Shown piece after piece: positions 41,026 through 49,574 of a DNA stretch of 64,000 nucleotides. Positions within the stretch are counted from its first letter, which is position 1. Each line of letters opens with the position of its first letter. The notes beneath the pieces are model-generated. The model was not told where the DNA came from. It was given only the letters and a program-made list of their open reading frames with translations, and ran no database searches. A program made the position numbers and the translations under genes. Source of the stretch: Polynucleobacter sp. AP-Jannik-300A-C4 (GTDB taxonomy: Bacteria; Pseudomonadota; Gammaproteobacteria; Burkholderiales; Burkholderiaceae); contig NZ_CP061316.1 in NCBI RefSeq assembly GCF_018688335.1, positions 1,934,165 to 1,998,164 of the forward strand, written 5' to 3'.

Positions 41026-41127
41026 CGCTATTGGCTGATAATAGCCATTGAGCGTCCCGTAACTAGACGCCGAATAAACTTATCCCATTTAGAACAGGCA
41101 AAAACAAATCCTCTATCTATCGAGGCT
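41026..41127 (+). repeat. A-B-C repeat unit, copy 3
   Basis: Hairpin GCTATTggctgataATAGC, then A (41052-41070), B (about 41081-41097, with one change) and C (41107-41125). Direct repeat of 35911-36010; the two copies bound the metabolic module 36.0-41.0 kb. Confidence 0.85.
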
Positions 41128-41142
41128 TGATGGAATGATGAT

Positions 41143-41835
41143 TTAAGAAGCATCTCCAGCATTAATAGATTTTGGTTTTGGGCATGTAGATCTCAGCCCA
41201 TCTATATGCTCCAGTAAGTTTGGCAAAATTCGTCCCCACATAGGGTCAACAATAAAATCAATGCCTTCTCGTCTGGCCATTTTTGCAGCAGGCACAAAAT
41301 CAGCATCACCAGCCATTAATACAATCTGGCTCACTTGATGCTTCATTGCCAAGGACGAAATATCGACTGCGATACGCATATCAACGCCTTTTTGCCTCAC
41401 ATTGGGCATAACATCATGCTCTGTTAACTGCTCAAACTTAACTTTCCCTTTAAGCATTAATTCTATTTTTTCAGGCTTAATGGTCCAAGGGGTTTCATTA
41501 GATAAATGCCCCAATCGAAGAGCTGTCTTGCGCTTAGCCTTTAGGTATTCATGAAGCTCATTTCTAAAAATAGCCTCCTGAGACTTTGAAAAATCAACCG
41601 CGCTTTTAGTTATGGGATTGTGTAATTTTTTATTTAAGGGAGTGCAATCATAGAAAAAAATTCTATACAACTCATGCTTTCTGCGTTCCTTGCCTTTTAC
41701 GCCCTCAACCAAATGGGCTAGCGCACATCTGAACAAGAATTCAGATGCCCTCTTGGCATCATAAGAATTATGTGGCTCGATTTTCCGAAATCGCTTAATA
41801 AAATAAGCGCCATCTATCAGTATGGCTGTAGACAT
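41143..41835 (-). CDS. NYN-domain (PIN-like) protein
   Basis: This 230-residue protein has the NYN pattern: AILIDGAYFIKRF with the first aspartate, the middle KGVDMRIAVDISSLA with a second acidic residue, and MAGDADFVPAAKMARREG with the third group. These acids bind a metal in PIN-like nucleases. A role in RNA cutting or defence is possible but not shown. It lies alone between A-B-C repeat copy 3 and the 178-bp repeat copy 2. Confidence 0.85.
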   Translation of the reverse strand: MSTAILIDGAYFIKRFRKIEPHNSYDAKRASEFLFRCALAHLVEGVKGKERRKHELYRIFFYDCTPLNKKLHNPITKSAVDFSKSQEAIFRNELHEYLKAKRKTALRLGHLSNETPWTIKPEKIELMLKGKVKFEQLTEHDVMPNVRQKGVDMRIAVDISSLAMKHQVSQIVLMAGDADFVPAAKMARREGIDFIVDPMWGRILPNLLEHIDGLRSTCPKPKSINAGDAS

Positions 41836-42056
41836 AACTTTGGCTCTTCAACAAAATAAAAAAGCCCAGGGGTTCGGCAAATCCTAGATGTTTGGATCGC
41901 TTACTGCCAAGGGCGGGATGAGTGAATAATACTCCCTAACAATTACACATTGCTAGTAAGGTTTACCCAAATACAACAAACATGCTTTAAAAAGCTTTAA
42001 AACGATGTTTCTGGGTAATAAATTAATTCCAAGATGAGATTGTTATCGCCAACACG
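41836..42056. other. Gene-free interval
   Basis: No gene is seen. Near 41856-41862 the minus strand reads GGGCTTTTTT, which could be the tail of a terminator, but no clear stem is visible. Confidence 0.45.
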
Positions 42057-42236
42057 ACGCTGTCGATGCCATTCGGGAAATATTCGAAATCGCTGAGAGC
42101 CAACAGATTCGGTGCTTGTAGGGCGGTGGGTCGCAACCAGCTTAGACCCAATGTGCAGAACTGTTTTAGTCCTCTATCCTAGCTTTTCAATCCTCTGCTC
42201 TACCGACTGAGCTACCAGGCCAAGAGTTAGGATTAT
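42057..42236. repeat. 178-bp direct repeat with tRNA-Phe 5' half, copy 2
   Basis: The partner of 30059-30236. The tRNA-Phe 5' half is at 42184-42221 and the flank to its right (aagagttaggattataaatgaaact region) is identical to that at 9209-9236, including the -10 box. This copy therefore probably marks the original 5' side of the tRNA gene, before island insertion. Confidence 0.88.
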
Positions 42237-42346
42237 AAATGAAACTAATTTGTAGGATTAAAAACTGGGTTTACGATGGCAATTTACTCAATTGACTTAT
42301 CAATCGGCATCCAAGAGGGCCGTATTTAAAGGGTCTTATGGAGTGT

Positions 42347-43681
42347 TTAGTAGTTCCCAGCAATCTGACTAGCTAATTGCTCGGCTTGCTTGGCAATAGC
42401 GCTTGCAGCAATGACATCACCCAAGCTTCCCATGGTTGCCGGTCCAATCATCCATAAACTATTCCACCGATCAGATGGTGAACGAATCACTCGGAAGCTT
42501 TCATCAACCGCGATAGCATGCCCAAGCGGGTCCCTGATCGCCAATCGGTTTTCAATGAGTTGATTTAGTAAGGGATCAGATGCAACGCCTGTGCAATTGA
42601 TGATTCGATCTCCCTCAACATTAATTCCATTACCCAAGAGCACTCTCACCTTAGAGTCAGTACATTTGATTTCTATTGCACGCCCCAATACAAATTGAAT
42701 TTGATTATTTGACTTCAGCTTTTCATATGCAGCTATCGTTTGTGGTGAGGCTCGAAAACGATATAAATTCCATAGCCAACCTACCCTCTTAAATAAAGTT
42801 CGCTTTTGATGCACGGAGAATTGTTGCCAAATGATATTAATATTTGTCCTCAACTCTTCCCATGCGCTCTGCCACTCTGTGCTCGTAGTGGATGTTGATG
42901 GCAAATAATCCCGTATGAAACGAATGAATTTAGCTGGACTTAAATTCTGCGGCCAAACGGGCTGAATCTTTCTTTCCCAATTCGCCTGGGCTGGAGGAAA
43001 AATGGCTCTCGGACTAATCACATATATTTGTCCAAGATGCTTACGCTCTACCAAATTATTAATGGCATCTAATGCTGTCAATCCTCCGCCAAGCAAAATA
43101 ATGCTCTCATGGGCTTCGACCCCGACTAATCCATGTCCCGTCCAAGGGTTCTCGACAAGACATGATGCAGATAGATCAGGATAAGGATTAGTGACTACGC
43201 AAGGCCAAGTGGGTGGGGGATTGCCAGTAGCGATAATGACTCGCTTTGCACTTAATACCGCTTGGTTATCAAGAACAAGATTCCAAGAATTATCGGCCGA
43301 ACTTAAGCTGACAACTTTAGCTTTAATTTGTTCAATGTCATCCGATTTAGTTTCGGCAGAAATCAGTTCAGAAACATACCGACCAAAATCTTGGCGACGA
43401 TAAAAATATCCTGCATCTGTCTTTGCTTCTGGATCATTTACATGCTCTTTAGCCCACCTTGAAAAATGCAAGGGGTCATCTGAAAAAATGATTGGCAAAT
43501 CCTCACGGATGTTTAGTCGAAAATGTAGATTGTCACAACCATATGCATTTCCCTTGCCTAGAGCGCCTGATCCAATCACCGTTATAGCGGTGGGTGCAAT
43601 GCCCCTGCGCAAGAGATGCGCCACCATTACAGCTGCAGCAAAGCCGTCTCCAATAATCGCCAATTCTTTAATGTTCGACAT
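42347..43681 (-). CDS. FAD/NAD(P)-binding protein
   Basis: This 444-residue protein starts MSNIKELAIIGDGFAAAVMV, with a dinucleotide-binding motif GDGFAAA (11-17). It continues with LGKGNAYGCDNLHFRLNI and a second nucleotide-binding part around ILLGGGLTALDAINNLV. It belongs to the FAD-NAD(P)-binding family that includes HI0933-like and ornithine-monooxygenase-like members; the substrate is unknown. It starts 27 bases after the end of the OsmC-YcaO gene, so the two may be one operon. Confidence 0.8.
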   Translation of the reverse strand: MSNIKELAIIGDGFAAAVMVAHLLRRGIAPTAITVIGSGALGKGNAYGCDNLHFRLNIREDLPIIFSDDPLHFSRWAKEHVNDPEAKTDAGYFYRRQDFGRYVSELISAETKSDDIEQIKAKVVSLSSADNSWNLVLDNQAVLSAKRVIIATGNPPPTWPCVVTNPYPDLSASCLVENPWTGHGLVGVEAHESIILLGGGLTALDAINNLVERKHLGQIYVISPRAIFPPAQANWERKIQPVWPQNLSPAKFIRFIRDYLPSTSTTSTEWQSAWEELRTNINIIWQQFSVHQKRTLFKRVGWLWNLYRFRASPQTIAAYEKLKSNNQIQFVLGRAIEIKCTDSKVRVLLGNGINVEGDRIINCTGVASDPLLNQLIENRLAIRDPLGHAIAVDESFRVIRSPSDRWNSLWMIGPATMGSLGDVIAASAIAKQAEQLASQIAGNY

Positions 43682-43707
43682 GGGTCAGCCTAAATAGTAA
43701 TTAGCCC

Positions 43708-45897
43708 CTATCTAGAGGACCGGGCCAAATGTAATTTTTTATAACTGTCGATTAAACGATGGTGCCTCTCTAAGCCCTCTAACTTCGTGCTTGTTGGAGT
43801 TAATCCAAAGAAGCGCACACTACCACTTACTGATCCCAAAACCGCATCGATTCTTTCCTTGCTAAACATACGTCGTAGATTTTGCAGATAGTCATTTAGC
43901 TCTAAATTCTCATCAAGCTCAATCTCAAGCACCGTATTTAAGGCCTGATAAAACAGTTTGCGTTCGACCGTATTGTCGTTGTATTGCAGAAAAGCGCCAA
44001 CAAGTTCATGCGCCTCTTCAAATTGTTTCAATGCCAGATTAATTAAGAGCTTCAACTCAAGAACCGTTAATTGACCCCAGGGCGTATTCTCGTCAAACTC
44101 AATGCCAATCAATGTGGCGATATCACCATACTCATCAAGTTCATTATTTTCTAGATTTTCTAGTAGCTTCCTTAGATTGGCATTATCTAGTTTGTGTAGA
44201 TTCAAAATATCAGCACGGAATAACAGGGCCTTGTTCGTGTTATCCCAAACCAAGTCTTCTATCGGGTACACCTCGGAATACCCTGGCACCAGGATTCTGC
44301 AAGCAATCGCTCCCAGCTCGTCATACACTGCTACATAAGCTTCTTTACCCATATCTTTAAGAATGCCAAACAGGGTTGCCGCTTCATCTCTATTGGAGTG
44401 CTCGCCATGACCTGAAAAGTCCCACTCAACAAAATCGTAATTTGATTTAGCGCTGAAGAATCGCCACGACACAATGCCGCTAGAGTCGATAAAGTGCTCA
44501 ACAAAATTATTTGGCTCAGTCACTGCCTCACTAGCGAAAGTAGGCGGCGGTAAATCATTCAAGCCTTCTAGACTACGGCCTTGCAGAAGTTCAGTTAGGC
44601 TCCGCTCCAGGGCGACTTCCAATCTTGGATGTGCCCCAAAGGATGCAAATACTCCGCCCGTTCTTGGGTTCATAAGAGTAACGCACATAACAGGATAGAT
44701 GCCGCCTAATGATGCGTCTTTTACCAACACCGGAAAGCCCTGCTCTTCAAGACTCTGAATGCCCGCCAGAATACCGGGGTATTTTGCAAGCACTTCTTGT
44801 GGCACGTCTGGCAAAGCAATTTCTTCTTCAATAATTTGACGTTTAACTGCTCGTTCAAAAATCTCTGACAAGCATTGCACCTGCGCTTCAGCAAGCGTGT
44901 TGCCAGCGCTCATGCCATTACTGACATACAAATTTTCAATTAAGTTGGATGGGAAATACACAGTCTTACCGTCTGACTGACGCACATATGGCAAAGAACA
45001 AATTCCCCGCTCTACATTGCCAGAATTGGTATCGATTAAATGTGAGGCTCGCAGTTCACCATCGGCATTAAAAATCTCTAGGCAATACTCATCCAGAATT
45101 TCTTTAGGTAGCGCATCTTTTGGTCCTGGCTTAAACCAACGCTCATTTGGATAATGAACAAAATTGCTATTGGCTATATCCTCACCCCAAAATGCACCAG
45201 CATAAAAATGGTTATTGCTGAGTCGCTCGATATACTCGCCCAAGGCTGAGGCTAGCGCGCTTTCTTTTGTGGAGCCTTTGCCATTGGTAAAGCACATTGG
45301 CGAGTGTGCATCGCGAATATGTAAAGACCATACATTAGGAATCAGGTTACGCCATGAGGCAATTTCAATCTTAATTCCTAGATTGGCGAGCACACCAGAC
45401 ATATTCGCAATGGTTTGCTCTAGCGGCAAATCCTTACCTGGAATAATGGTGCTTACATCTGAGGCCGAGTTCAAAGTTAAAAGGCTCTGCGCATCAGCAT
45501 CGAGATTCTTAACCTCTTCAATGACAAACTCCGGGCCCGCCTGCACGACTTTCTTGACCGTACAGCGCTCGATGGATCGCAAGATACCCTGGCGATCATT
45601 GGCAGAAATATCTTCTGGCAATTCAACCTGAATTTTGAATATCTGTTGGTAACGATTTTCTGGGTCGACAATATTATTTTGCGAAAGGCGAATGTTCTCG
45701 GTTGAGATATTGCGTGTGTCGCAATACAGCTTTACAAAATAGGCGGCACATAAAGCGGAGGAAGCCAAAAAGTAGTCAAAAGGTCCCGGGGCTGAACCAT
45801 CCCCTTTATATCGAATGGGCTGATCAGCAATTACCGTAAAGTCATCGAACTTGGCTTCGAGACGCAACTTATCGAGAAAGTTAACCTTTATTTCCAT
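43708..45897 (-). CDS. OsmC-YcaO fusion protein
   Basis: This 729-residue protein has an N-terminal OsmC-like domain (about 1-135, with the cysteine-bearing FDYFLASSALCAAYFVKLYC). A YcaO domain (about 190-560) follows, and a C-terminal helical, TPR-like part (about 580-729). YcaO enzymes use ATP to activate amide bonds; in this family form (YcaO with OsmC) the usual role is thought to lie in the thiomethylation function of RimO or a related reaction, which I cannot confirm here. I chose ATG 45897 (MEIKVNFLDK). Confidence 0.85.
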   Translation of the reverse strand: MEIKVNFLDKLRLEAKFDDFTVIADQPIRYKGDGSAPGPFDYFLASSALCAAYFVKLYCDTRNISTENIRLSQNNIVDPENRYQQIFKIQVELPEDISANDRQGILRSIERCTVKKVVQAGPEFVIEEVKNLDADAQSLLTLNSASDVSTIIPGKDLPLEQTIANMSGVLANLGIKIEIASWRNLIPNVWSLHIRDAHSPMCFTNGKGSTKESALASALGEYIERLSNNHFYAGAFWGEDIANSNFVHYPNERWFKPGPKDALPKEILDEYCLEIFNADGELRASHLIDTNSGNVERGICSLPYVRQSDGKTVYFPSNLIENLYVSNGMSAGNTLAEAQVQCLSEIFERAVKRQIIEEEIALPDVPQEVLAKYPGILAGIQSLEEQGFPVLVKDASLGGIYPVMCVTLMNPRTGGVFASFGAHPRLEVALERSLTELLQGRSLEGLNDLPPPTFASEAVTEPNNFVEHFIDSSGIVSWRFFSAKSNYDFVEWDFSGHGEHSNRDEAATLFGILKDMGKEAYVAVYDELGAIACRILVPGYSEVYPIEDLVWDNTNKALLFRADILNLHKLDNANLRKLLENLENNELDEYGDIATLIGIEFDENTPWGQLTVLELKLLINLALKQFEEAHELVGAFLQYNDNTVERKLFYQALNTVLEIELDENLELNDYLQNLRRMFSKERIDAVLGSVSGSVRFFGLTPTSTKLEGLERHHRLIDSYKKLHLARSSR

Positions 45898-46003
45898 GGG
45901 AATAATTCCGAAATGATGTGAACGCAATGATCCGTCGCAATGTCAATGCTGTGCGCCACACCAATAGTCCCAAAGAACATTACAAGGGACTCATACTTGG
46001 TGT

Positions 46004-46684
46004 TTACTGCTCGGCTTTATTGCGTGACGTGTCGATTCCTAAAGCTTTTAACTTGCGGTAGAGGTGTGTGCGCTCTAAACCAGTGTATTCAGAAATCTTA
46101 GTCATGCTACCACCCATGATGATCATTTGATGCTCGAAGTAGGCTTTTTCGAATAAGTCTCTGGCCTCACGAAGCGGCAAATCAAAGTAAGTTTTTGCAA
46201 TCCCACTAATGTACTCACCCTCTTGTACTTGAGTGACTTTCTCACTGGCTGCCACTCTGGGGGTGGGGCTAGATGAGGACGCAGAAGACGATCTTTCCTC
46301 AACAGGCTCAATAAACTTAGGCGCACTCTCAAGAGCCTTGTTAACAGTTTTGAGTAATTTTTGAAGCGCGATGGGCTTTTCCAAGAAGTTAAGTGCGCCA
46401 ATGCGGGTAGCTTCAACTGCGGTATCAATCGTGGCATGGCCAGACATCATGACTACTGGCATCGTGAGTTGACCCGTCTTGGACCACTCTTTTAATAGGG
46501 TAATGCCATCAACTTCAGGCATCCAAATATCAAGCAAGACAAGGTCTGGACGCATTTGTTCGCGGATTGTGCGAGCCTGCATAGCGCTCTCAGCCGCATA
46601 AACAGTGTGGCCTTCATCCGTCAGAATCTCATTAAGAAGCTCTCGGATTCCCATCTCATCATCGACCACCAAAATACTTGCCAT
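46004..46684 (-). CDS. NtrX-like response regulator without AAA+ domain
   Basis: This 226-residue protein has a receiver domain (phospho-acceptor D53 in LVLLDIWMPEVDG) and a Fis-type helix-turn-helix (ISEYTGLERTHLYRKLKALGI). The AAA+ domain of classical sigma54 activators is absent, so it cannot activate sigma54 in the usual way. It pairs with the histidine kinase directly upstream. This short form is common in betaproteobacteria. Confidence 0.9.
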   Translation of the reverse strand: MASILVVDDEMGIRELLNEILTDEGHTVYAAESAMQARTIREQMRPDLVLLDIWMPEVDGITLLKEWSKTGQLTMPVVMMSGHATIDTAVEATRIGALNFLEKPIALQKLLKTVNKALESAPKFIEPVEERSSSASSSSPTPRVAASEKVTQVQEGEYISGIAKTYFDLPLREARDLFEKAYFEHQMIIMGGSMTKISEYTGLERTHLYRKLKALGIDTSRNKAEQ

Positions 46685-46686
46685 AC

Positions 46687-48996
46687 TTATGCTGCCTCTT
46701 TTGCCAGATTCATAAACAAAATTGATACTTGTGCGCCGATCACTTCATCCCCTCGAATACGGTTCCGAACCTCAATTTTGGCGCCGTGGTCATCTACGAT
46801 TTTCTTCACTACTGCCAGACCCAATCCAGTGCCCTTACTCTTTGTTGTTACGTACGGCTCAAAAGCCCTTGCCAATATCTTAGCTGGAAATCCTGAACCG
46901 CTATCACTTATCGTTAGGCGCACCGCATTCTGTGACACATCATTGACTTCGCCGTAAGGCACTATTTCAGTTTTGACTTCGACTGGCTCAGCTTGATGCT
47001 CACCCTCAAGAGTAGCATCTTGTGCGTTCTGCAAAAGATTATGAATAATCTGTCTAAGTTGCGTAGGATCACCCATAATATTTGGGATGCGCTCATCAAG
47101 CTGAGTTTTTATGGGGCTTCCCTCATATAAACCCAAAATCTCCTGTATCAAGGCGTTGATTGAGACTGACTTTAGTTGTGGGCTTGGCGTTTTTGCAAAA
47201 TCCCTAAAATCATTCACCATCTCTTTCATTGCCTGGACTTGTCCGATGATCGTTTCAGTACTACGGTTCATCATCTCTTCTTGCTCGGGGCTCAACTTCC
47301 CTGCTAACTTATGCTGCAATCTCTCTGCTGAGAGCTGTATTGGGGTTAGCGGATTCTTAATCTCGTGCGCCAGGCGCCTAGCTACCTCACTCCAGACAAT
47401 TGAGCGCTGAGCGCTTACTACATCAGTAATATCATCAAACACCACCATACATAAATCCGCAGTTAACTCGGTTCCGCGAATAAATAAAGTAACGCCAGGT
47501 TCATTCTCAAACTCGTTTGTACTATGGAGCTGAATCTGCTTTTGCCACACTGCCGCTGGTTTCTTGGTATCTAATTGAGGCTGACTACTCTCTACCCCGA
47601 CTGCTAGCTTCATGGTGGCAAAGCCCTCTTTAATTGCCTGATCAAACTCAACAAGACTTGGGCTTTCACTTAAAGGGCGTCCATCCATTTGCGTTAAGTC
47701 TTGCCCAAAAATGCGATCAGCCCCTGCATTGCTTGAAACCACATTGAAGTTTTTATCGAAAATACAAACGCCAGCAGTTAAATTGCCTAATACTGTTTCT
47801 AAGAATGATTTGGATTCCTGGAGAGATGTCCTGGTATCGGCCAGCTGACGAGTCATCACATTAAATTGACGAGTTAACATTCCCAGCTCATCGCCAGTAT
47901 CCAACTCTGGTTTGGGAGATAAGTCACCCTGAGCAACAGCCTGCGTCCCCCGTAACAACATCAACAAAGGCCTTGCAAGCTGACGGCCCAAGGTCAAAGC
48001 CAAAGTAACTGCAACAAATAATGCAAAAAATAGAGTTAATGTAAGCGTACCTACAAACATTTTTCTTAGGCCAGTTCGGCCCAAGGACTTCTCTTGATAA
48101 TCGCTATAGGCTGACTCAACTGCAACAATATTTTTAGCCAATGGTCCGGGAATAAAACGCACTAACTGCAAAAAATATTTATCTTCTACCTCTTTAGCAG
48201 AGCCTGATTTACCGGAGAGCTGTTTTTTACGAATAATCGGCACAATTGCTCTCACTCGATAAGCACGCTGTCCACCTTCTACTTCAATTTGCTCTACAGA
48301 GGTGATGCCCTTCTTTTTAAATGCCTCAGTAATGGTATCGGGGGCAGGTGCAGGCAGATATTTCTTAGGCCGCGATTCACTGGTTAAGATCAAGTTACGC
48401 TGGATACCAAAAAGGCTTACCTCTTGAATGCCAAATTGATTGCGAATCTTCATCACCATGGAGCCAACTTGCTCAGAACTTGTGCCCGATGGAACTTGGG
48501 TAATTTGCTCAGCAATGTAATTGCCTTCAGCCAAAATCTCCTCCTGAGCAACGCGCAGAGTAACGCGCCCCAGCTCAAGCCCAGCATCTAATGCTGACTC
48601 TACCTGCACATCAAACCATGTTTCAATACTGCGAGAAACGAACTGCAAAGAGACGCCATACAAAATTAAGCCTGGAACGACGCCAACCAAAGCAAAAATC
48701 ATGGCTAGCTTGGCAACTAAGCGGGTACCAAACCGTCCCTTACGCCAACGAATGGCAATGACTATCACCAAGGTCAAAATGACTAGCGTCAAACAAATGC
48801 CAATGATGACGTTGGCCGCATAGAGCCAAATAAAATAGTTATCAAAGAACTCGGTGTTGGATGTTGCAATGGATAGCAAGACTAGCAATAGGAGCGCAAA
48901 AGTACCAATTACTGCCATTGCTATCGGCAGTGCGCGTCTTTTCCAAGCATCCTTCTCAAACGCATTTGATCCAATGAAGTCTAAAGAAATCTTCAT
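46687..48996 (-). CDS. NtrY-like sensor histidine kinase
   Basis: This 769-residue membrane kinase has several N-terminal helices (about 22-45, 55-80, 88-115), a periplasmic sensor part, another helix around 310-335, a HAMP domain, a PAS domain (LGNLTAGVCIFDKNFNVVSS), HisKA with HEIKNPLTPIQLSAERL and a HATPase domain ending in TKSKGTGLGLAVVKKI. It overlaps the DUF4390 gene by four bases and reads into the response regulator with two bases between. Confidence 0.92.
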   Translation of the reverse strand: MKISLDFIGSNAFEKDAWKRRALPIAMAVIGTFALLLLVLLSIATSNTEFFDNYFIWLYAANVIIGICLTLVILTLVIVIAIRWRKGRFGTRLVAKLAMIFALVGVVPGLILYGVSLQFVSRSIETWFDVQVESALDAGLELGRVTLRVAQEEILAEGNYIAEQITQVPSGTSSEQVGSMVMKIRNQFGIQEVSLFGIQRNLILTSESRPKKYLPAPAPDTITEAFKKKGITSVEQIEVEGGQRAYRVRAIVPIIRKKQLSGKSGSAKEVEDKYFLQLVRFIPGPLAKNIVAVESAYSDYQEKSLGRTGLRKMFVGTLTLTLFFALFVAVTLALTLGRQLARPLLMLLRGTQAVAQGDLSPKPELDTGDELGMLTRQFNVMTRQLADTRTSLQESKSFLETVLGNLTAGVCIFDKNFNVVSSNAGADRIFGQDLTQMDGRPLSESPSLVEFDQAIKEGFATMKLAVGVESSQPQLDTKKPAAVWQKQIQLHSTNEFENEPGVTLFIRGTELTADLCMVVFDDITDVVSAQRSIVWSEVARRLAHEIKNPLTPIQLSAERLQHKLAGKLSPEQEEMMNRSTETIIGQVQAMKEMVNDFRDFAKTPSPQLKSVSINALIQEILGLYEGSPIKTQLDERIPNIMGDPTQLRQIIHNLLQNAQDATLEGEHQAEPVEVKTEIVPYGEVNDVSQNAVRLTISDSGSGFPAKILARAFEPYVTTKSKGTGLGLAVVKKIVDDHGAKIEVRNRIRGDEVIGAQVSILFMNLAKEAA

Positions 48997-49574
48997 CGTT
49001 TAATCAGGTTGGGGCCGGTTGGTAAAAATGGAAAGCGAACCCAATCACTTGTGACATTCCAGTCTCGATTGTTTAGTGCATTTACCTGGAATGGCTTGGG
49101 TAGCCTACTCAAATCTAGAGTCATTTTGAGCGCTGCAGTGTAAGACTTGCTTGCGTCAATTTGGCTGCCATCAATTACCCGCCAACCCCCAATGCTCCCT
49201 ACTGCCTGTAAGGCCTCAAATATAGTTTTTGCAGAAAAGGTAAAGCCTTCAGAGGCTATGCGATATTGCTGAGTCATGGGCTGATAAGACAAGCGTGTTA
49301 GTCGCTGAGCCATCGCAGGCTTTTCATCAAACCAATACCAACGCGAACGAGTTACATCAAACTCAGTCTGAAAATATAAGACAACCCCTTTTTGAACTGC
49401 GTCTTCTAGACCCGGGCTCAATTCAATCTTAAATGTAGCATTTAATAGCCAGTCGTTATCCACCCGCTCTAGCTCAGCAGATTTAAGCTTGATCCCCTCT
49501 GCATTTGCAACTGCTGAAAATAGACTCAGCGCTATCAAAACACAAAGGGTGAATTGTTTAATGCATTGGCTCAT
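48993..49574 (-). CDS. DUF4390 domain protein
   Basis: This 193-residue protein has a signal peptide (about 1-25, ending VANA) and the DUF4390 segment ELSPGLEDAVQKGVVLYFQTEFDVTRSRWYWFDE. The family regularly sits between rsmB and ntrY in betaproteobacteria. Both ends overlap the neighbours by four bases. Confidence 0.88.
   Translation of the reverse strand: MSQCIKQFTLCVLIALSLFSAVANAEGIKLKSAELERVDNDWLLNATFKIELSPGLEDAVQKGVVLYFQTEFDVTRSRWYWFDEKPAMAQRLTRLSYQPMTQQYRIASEGFTFSAKTIFEALQAVGSIGGWRVIDGSQIDASKSYTAALKMTLDLSRLPKPFQVNALNNRDWNVTSDWVRFPFLPTGPNLIKR

Larger units (their letters stand above)
30237..42236. mobile_element. Genomic island 2 on the 5' side of tRNA-Phe
   Basis: Bounded on both sides by the 178-bp repeat with the tRNA-Phe 5' half. 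It is subdivided by A-B-C repeats at 35.9 and 41.0 kb. It holds the export operon, the copies of three cassette genes, a metabolic module and the NYN gene. No integrase of its own. Confidence 0.65.
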
